Assembly (NCBI GenBank): GCA_024639625.1
Contig: JAHEIA010000133.1
Span: forward strand, 1 to 8,019
Length of the DNA stretch: 8,019 nt
Direction: 5' to 3'
DNA from: Chromatiales bacterium
GTDB lineage: Bacteria; Pseudomonadota; Gammaproteobacteria; Chromatiales; Chromatiaceae
The notes under the pieces were generated by a model. The model ran no database searches and was not told where the DNA came from. It saw only the letters and a list, made by a program, of their open reading frames with translations. The translations under genes and the position numbers were made by a program. Position 1 is the stretch's first letter, and every line of letters begins with the position of its first letter. Positions 5,432-8,019 of the stretch are shown here, piece after piece.

Positions 5432-6688
5432 ATGTTCAGCAAATCAATGCAGATCGATGGTTACGACGACGAGCTGTGGGCCGCGATCGAGGCCGAGGAG
5501 CGGCGTCAAGAGGAGCACATTGAGCTGATCGCTTCGGAAAACTACGCCAGCCCCCGCGTGCTCCAGGCTCAGGGGTCGGTGCTGACCAATAAGTATGCCG
5601 AGGGCTATCCGGGCAAGCGCTATTACGGGGGATGCGAGTACGTCGATGTGGCCGAGCAGCTGGCGATCGACCGCGCGAAAGAGCTGTTTGCGGCGGATTA
5701 TGCCAATGTGCAGCCCCACTCGGGATCCCAGGCCAACGCAGCGGTATACATGGCTCTATGCCAGCCCGGCGATACCATTCTGGGCATGAGCCTGGCCCAT
5801 GGAGGGCACCTTACACATGGCGCCAAGCCTAATTTTTCCGGCAAGATCTACCATGCGGTGCAATATGGGCTGGATCCGCTGACCGGCGAGATTGATTACG
5901 AGCAGGTGGAGCAGTTGGCGGACGAACACCGGCCCAAGATGATCGTAGCTGGATTTTCTGCCTACTCCCGGATCGTGGATTGGCAGCGATTTCGTGACAT
6001 CGCCGATCGGGTTGGGGCGTTCCTGTTCGTCGATATGGCTCATGTGGCGGGTCTGATCGCGGCAGGCATCTATCCCAGCCCGGTACCGATCGCAGACGTG
6101 ACGACCAGTACCACGCATAAGACGTTGCGTGGTCCTCGTGGCGGTCTGATCCTGGCCAAGGCCAATCCGGAGATCGAGAAGAAACTCAACTCGCTAGTCT
6201 TTCCCGGGACCCAAGGCGGCCCACTGATGCACGTGATCGCCGCCAAGGCCGTAGCCTTCAAGGAGGCCATGGAGCCCGGTTTCAGGGAATACCAGATGCA
6301 GGTTTTGACCAATGCCCGGGCCATGGCGGAGGTGTTCCTAAGCCGTGGCTATGACGTGGTCTCCAGAGGCACCGATGATCATCTGTTTTTAGTTAGTTTT
6401 ATCGACCAGGGGCTGACCGGCAAGGAGGTGGACGCCTGGCTCGACGCAGCCAACATTACGGTCAACAAGAATGCCGTGCCGAACGACCCCAACTCGCCTT
6501 TCGTTACCAGTGGGATTCGCATCGGAACCCCTGCCGTGACGACCCGAGGCCTGGATACCGATGCGGCGCGGGAGCTCGCCGGTTGGATGTGCGAGGTGAT
6601 CGATAGCCGCGGTGCGCCCGAGGCGATCGCGAAGGTCAAAGCCCAGGTGCTGCAGCTTTGTCAGCGCTGCCCCGTGTACCAACGCTGA
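5432..6688 (+). CDS. glyA: Serine hydroxymethyltransferase
   Basis: A PLP-dependent enzyme that converts serine and tetrahydrofolate to glycine and 5,10-methylenetetrahydrofolate, the main one-carbon source in the cytoplasm. The 418 residues compare with 417 in E. coli, and the N-terminus (a short leader, then YDDELW) matches that protein when translation starts at 5432. Motifs seen: [10 protein letters not shown] (29-38); [15 protein letters not shown] (53-67), with folate and PLP contacts; [11 protein letters not shown] (96-106); [13 protein letters not shown] (200-212), whose Asp holds the PLP ring; and the PLP lysine in [15 protein letters not shown] (224-238, K230). [14 protein letters not shown] (360-373) contains the substrate carboxylate arginine. 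No key residue is missing. The gene faces gcvR across a shared control region and is followed by nrdR after 24 bases, probably in one transcript. Confidence 0.98.
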   Translation: MFSKSMQIDGYDDELWAAIEAEERRQEEHIELIASENYASPRVLQAQGSVLTNKYAEGYPGKRYYGGCEYVDVAEQLAIDRAKELFAADYANVQPHSGSQANAAVYMALCQPGDTILGMSLAHGGHLTHGAKPNFSGKIYHAVQYGLDPLTGEIDYEQVEQLADEHRPKMIVAGFSAYSRIVDWQRFRDIADRVGAFLFVDMAHVAGLIAAGIYPSPVPIADVTTSTTHKTLRGPRGGLILAKANPEIEKKLNSLVFPGTQGGPLMHVIAAKAVAFKEAMEPGFREYQMQVLTNARAMAEVFLSRGYDVVSRGTDDHLFLVSFIDQGLTGKEVDAWLDAANITVNKNAVPNDPNSPFVTSGIRIGTPAVTTRGLDTDAARELAGWMCEVIDSRGAPEAIAKVKAQVLQLCQRCPVYQR

Positions 6689-6712
6689 TCCCGGACGCAG
6701 AGAGAAGCGGGT

Positions 6713-7234
6713 ATGCGTTGCCCCTTTTGCGGAGCCGAGGACACCAAGGTCATTGACTCGCGGCTAGCCGGCGACGGGGATCAGGTGCGCCGGCGCCGGG
6801 AATGCCTGAACTGCCGTGAACGCTTCACGACCTACGAGACAGCGGAGATCAGTCTGCCACGGGTCATCAAGCAGGATGGCAGTAGGGTGCCCTTCGACGC
6901 AGGCCGATTGGCGTCCGGCATTATGAAGGCGCTGGAGAAGCGGCCGGTGAGCACGGATCGGGTGGACGCCGCTCTGCATCGGATCCAACGCAAGGTATTG
7001 GCGGCGGGCGATCGGGAGGTGGCCTCGCGGCAAATTGGGGAATGGGTGATGGAGGAACTGCGCAGCCTCGATCAGGTGGCGTATGTTCGCTTTGCTTCGG
7101 TGTACCGCAGTTTCCAGGACGTGAACGCGTTCCGCGAAGAGATCGAGCGCCTGGAGCGGCAGCCCACACCGGAAGCCCAACGCAACCAAATGGATCTGCT
7201 GGGTGGGGAACCCGGGGCCGATGAGCGGAAGTGA
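6713..7234 (+). CDS. nrdR: Transcriptional repressor NrdR of ribonucleotide reductase genes
   Basis: A 173-residue repressor that senses ATP/dATP and shuts off ribonucleotide reductase genes by binding NrdR boxes. The N-terminal zinc ribbon uses Cys3 and Cys6 (MRCPFC) and Cys31 and Cys34 (CLNC). Between them is the conserved [17 protein letters not shown] stretch, and then RERFTTYE (35-42). The ATP-cone domain spans about 49-139: [12 protein letters not shown] (51-62) at its start and [15 protein letters not shown] (122-136) at its end. A variable tail of about 30 residues follows, slightly long for the family. AGAGAAG at 6701-6707 is a modest ribosome binding site. The gene sits between glyA and ribD, a common gammaproteobacterial arrangement, and its last 14 bases overlap ribD. 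No NrdR box is visible in the window, as expected if the nrd genes are elsewhere. Confidence 0.97.
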   Translation: MRCPFCGAEDTKVIDSRLAGDGDQVRRRRECLNCRERFTTYETAEISLPRVIKQDGSRVPFDAGRLASGIMKALEKRPVSTDRVDAALHRIQRKVLAAGDREVASRQIGEWVMEELRSLDQVAYVRFASVYRSFQDVNAFREEIERLERQPTPEAQRNQMDLLGGEPGADERK

Positions 7235-8019
7235 AGGCCATGGGTACATGGCGCGCGCTCTGCGGTTGGCGCGACGGGGACTCTATACCGCAGATCCCAA
7301 TCCGCGGGTCGGCTGCGTATTGGTGCGTGATGGCGTGGTTGTGGGCGAGGGGTTTCACCGGCGAGCTGGCGAGCCCCACGCCGAGCGCAATGCGTTACGC
7401 GCGGCCGATCGAGCAGCCGACGGGGCCACTGCCTATGTGACCCTAGAACCGTGCTGCCATTACGGACGCACCCCTCCCTGCACGGACGCCCTGATCGAAG
7501 CTGGTGTCTCTCGGGTCGTGGCGGCGATGCTGGATCCGAATCCGCTGGTTGCGGGTAGCGGACTGGAGCGGCTCGCGGAGAGCGGTATCGAAGTAGAACA
7601 CGGCTTGCTCGAAGAGCAAGCCGTGGCGCTCAATCCCGGATTCATCCGGCGCATGTGCGACGCTGTACCCTACGTGCGCTGCAAGCTGGCAATGAGTCTC
7701 GATGGTCGCACCGCGATGGCTTCCGGTGAGAGCCAATGGATCACCGCGGGGGCGGCCCGACGCGACGTCCAGCGATTGCGGGCTCGTAGTTCGGCCATCG
7801 TGACCGGATTGGGCACGGTTCTGGCGGACGATCCCAGTTTGAATGTTCGTCTTAACGGGGAGGAACTCGGTTGCCCCGACGGCGCGATGGATGTGCGCCA
7901 ACCGGTGCGGGTCGTACTGGACCCGCACCTGCAGATGCCCGCCGACGCCCGCATGCTCGGGCTGCCGGGGCAGACTGTGGTGATTACCGGCGATGATCGT
8001 TCCGTATCCGCCGCCCCCC
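7221..8019 (+). CDS. ribD: Bifunctional riboflavin biosynthesis deaminase/reductase, 3' end cut by window
   Basis: The first 266 codons of RibD, which deaminates and then reduces the pyrimidine product of GTP cyclohydrolase II in riboflavin synthesis. The deaminase domain spans about residues 10-145: [21 protein letters not shown], the zinc and catalytic motif HAE (His53, Glu55), and [11 protein letters not shown] with Cys78 and Cys87 as zinc ligands. [10 protein letters not shown] follows. The reductase domain starts near 150: [11 protein letters not shown] (155-165), SQWIT, and [18 protein letters not shown]. The frame stays open to the right edge; roughly 100 residues are missing compared with the usual 360-380. 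The ATG at 7221 gives the usual short extension before MARAL and overlaps the nrdR end in another frame, suggesting coupling; ATG 7248 is an alternative. The window ends in a C run within the gene. Confidence 0.95.
   Translation, partial: MSGSEGHGYMARALRLARRGLYTADPNPRVGCVLVRDGVVVGEGFHRRAGEPHAERNALRAADRAADGATAYVTLEPCCHYGRTPPCTDALIEAGVSRVVAAMLDPNPLVAGSGLERLAESGIEVEHGLLEEQAVALNPGFIRRMCDAVPYVRCKLAMSLDGRTAMASGESQWITAGAARRDVQRLRARSSAIVTGLGTVLADDPSLNVRLNGEELGCPDGAMDVRQPVRVVLDPHLQMPADARMLGLPGQTVVITGDDRSVSAAP

Overview
The window looks like a conserved chromosomal segment of a gammaproteobacterium with moderately high GC. I infer this from gcvR directly upstream of a bcp-type peroxiredoxin gene, the order glyA-nrdR-ribD, and a PIN-PhoH ATPase gene after bcp. 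I cannot name the genus from sequence alone; a Chromatiales-like or other environmental gammaproteobacterium is a guess. I see no insertion sequence, phage gene, CRISPR array, tRNA or rRNA, and the base composition looks even apart from an AT-rich 50 bases at the left edge.

Layout. (1) Bases 68-2465, plus strand: a compact run of three genes, made of a CysL/YeiE-type LysR regulator, an unrecognised 126-residue protein with a TTG start three bases after the lysR stop, and an AI-2E/PerM-family membrane protein. A hairpin followed by a pyrimidine-rich tail lies just downstream. (2) Bases 2541-5099, minus strand, read right to left: gcvR, bcp and a PIN-PhoH ATPase gene, probably co-transcribed at least for gcvR-bcp. 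(3) Bases 5100-5431: a 332-base divergent intergenic region with an extended -10 candidate facing each way. (4) Bases 5432-8019, plus strand: glyA, nrdR and the 5' two thirds of ribD, closely spaced or overlapping. The window ends inside ribD.

How the genes relate. GcvR (a glycine-linked regulator) and GlyA (serine-glycine interconversion, one-carbon supply) face each other across a shared control region, so they may respond to the same glycine state. NrdR (deoxynucleotide supply) and RibD (riboflavin synthesis) follow GlyA in the same transcription direction. The peroxiredoxin belongs to a PrxQ/Bcp variant without the usual resolving cysteine. The left-hand LysR operon has no evident functional tie to the rest. 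I found no convincing undescribed system. The points most worth a second look are the unrecognised LysR-linked small protein, the dyad upstream of lysR, the glyA-gcvR intergenic region, and the peroxiredoxin's missing cysteine.
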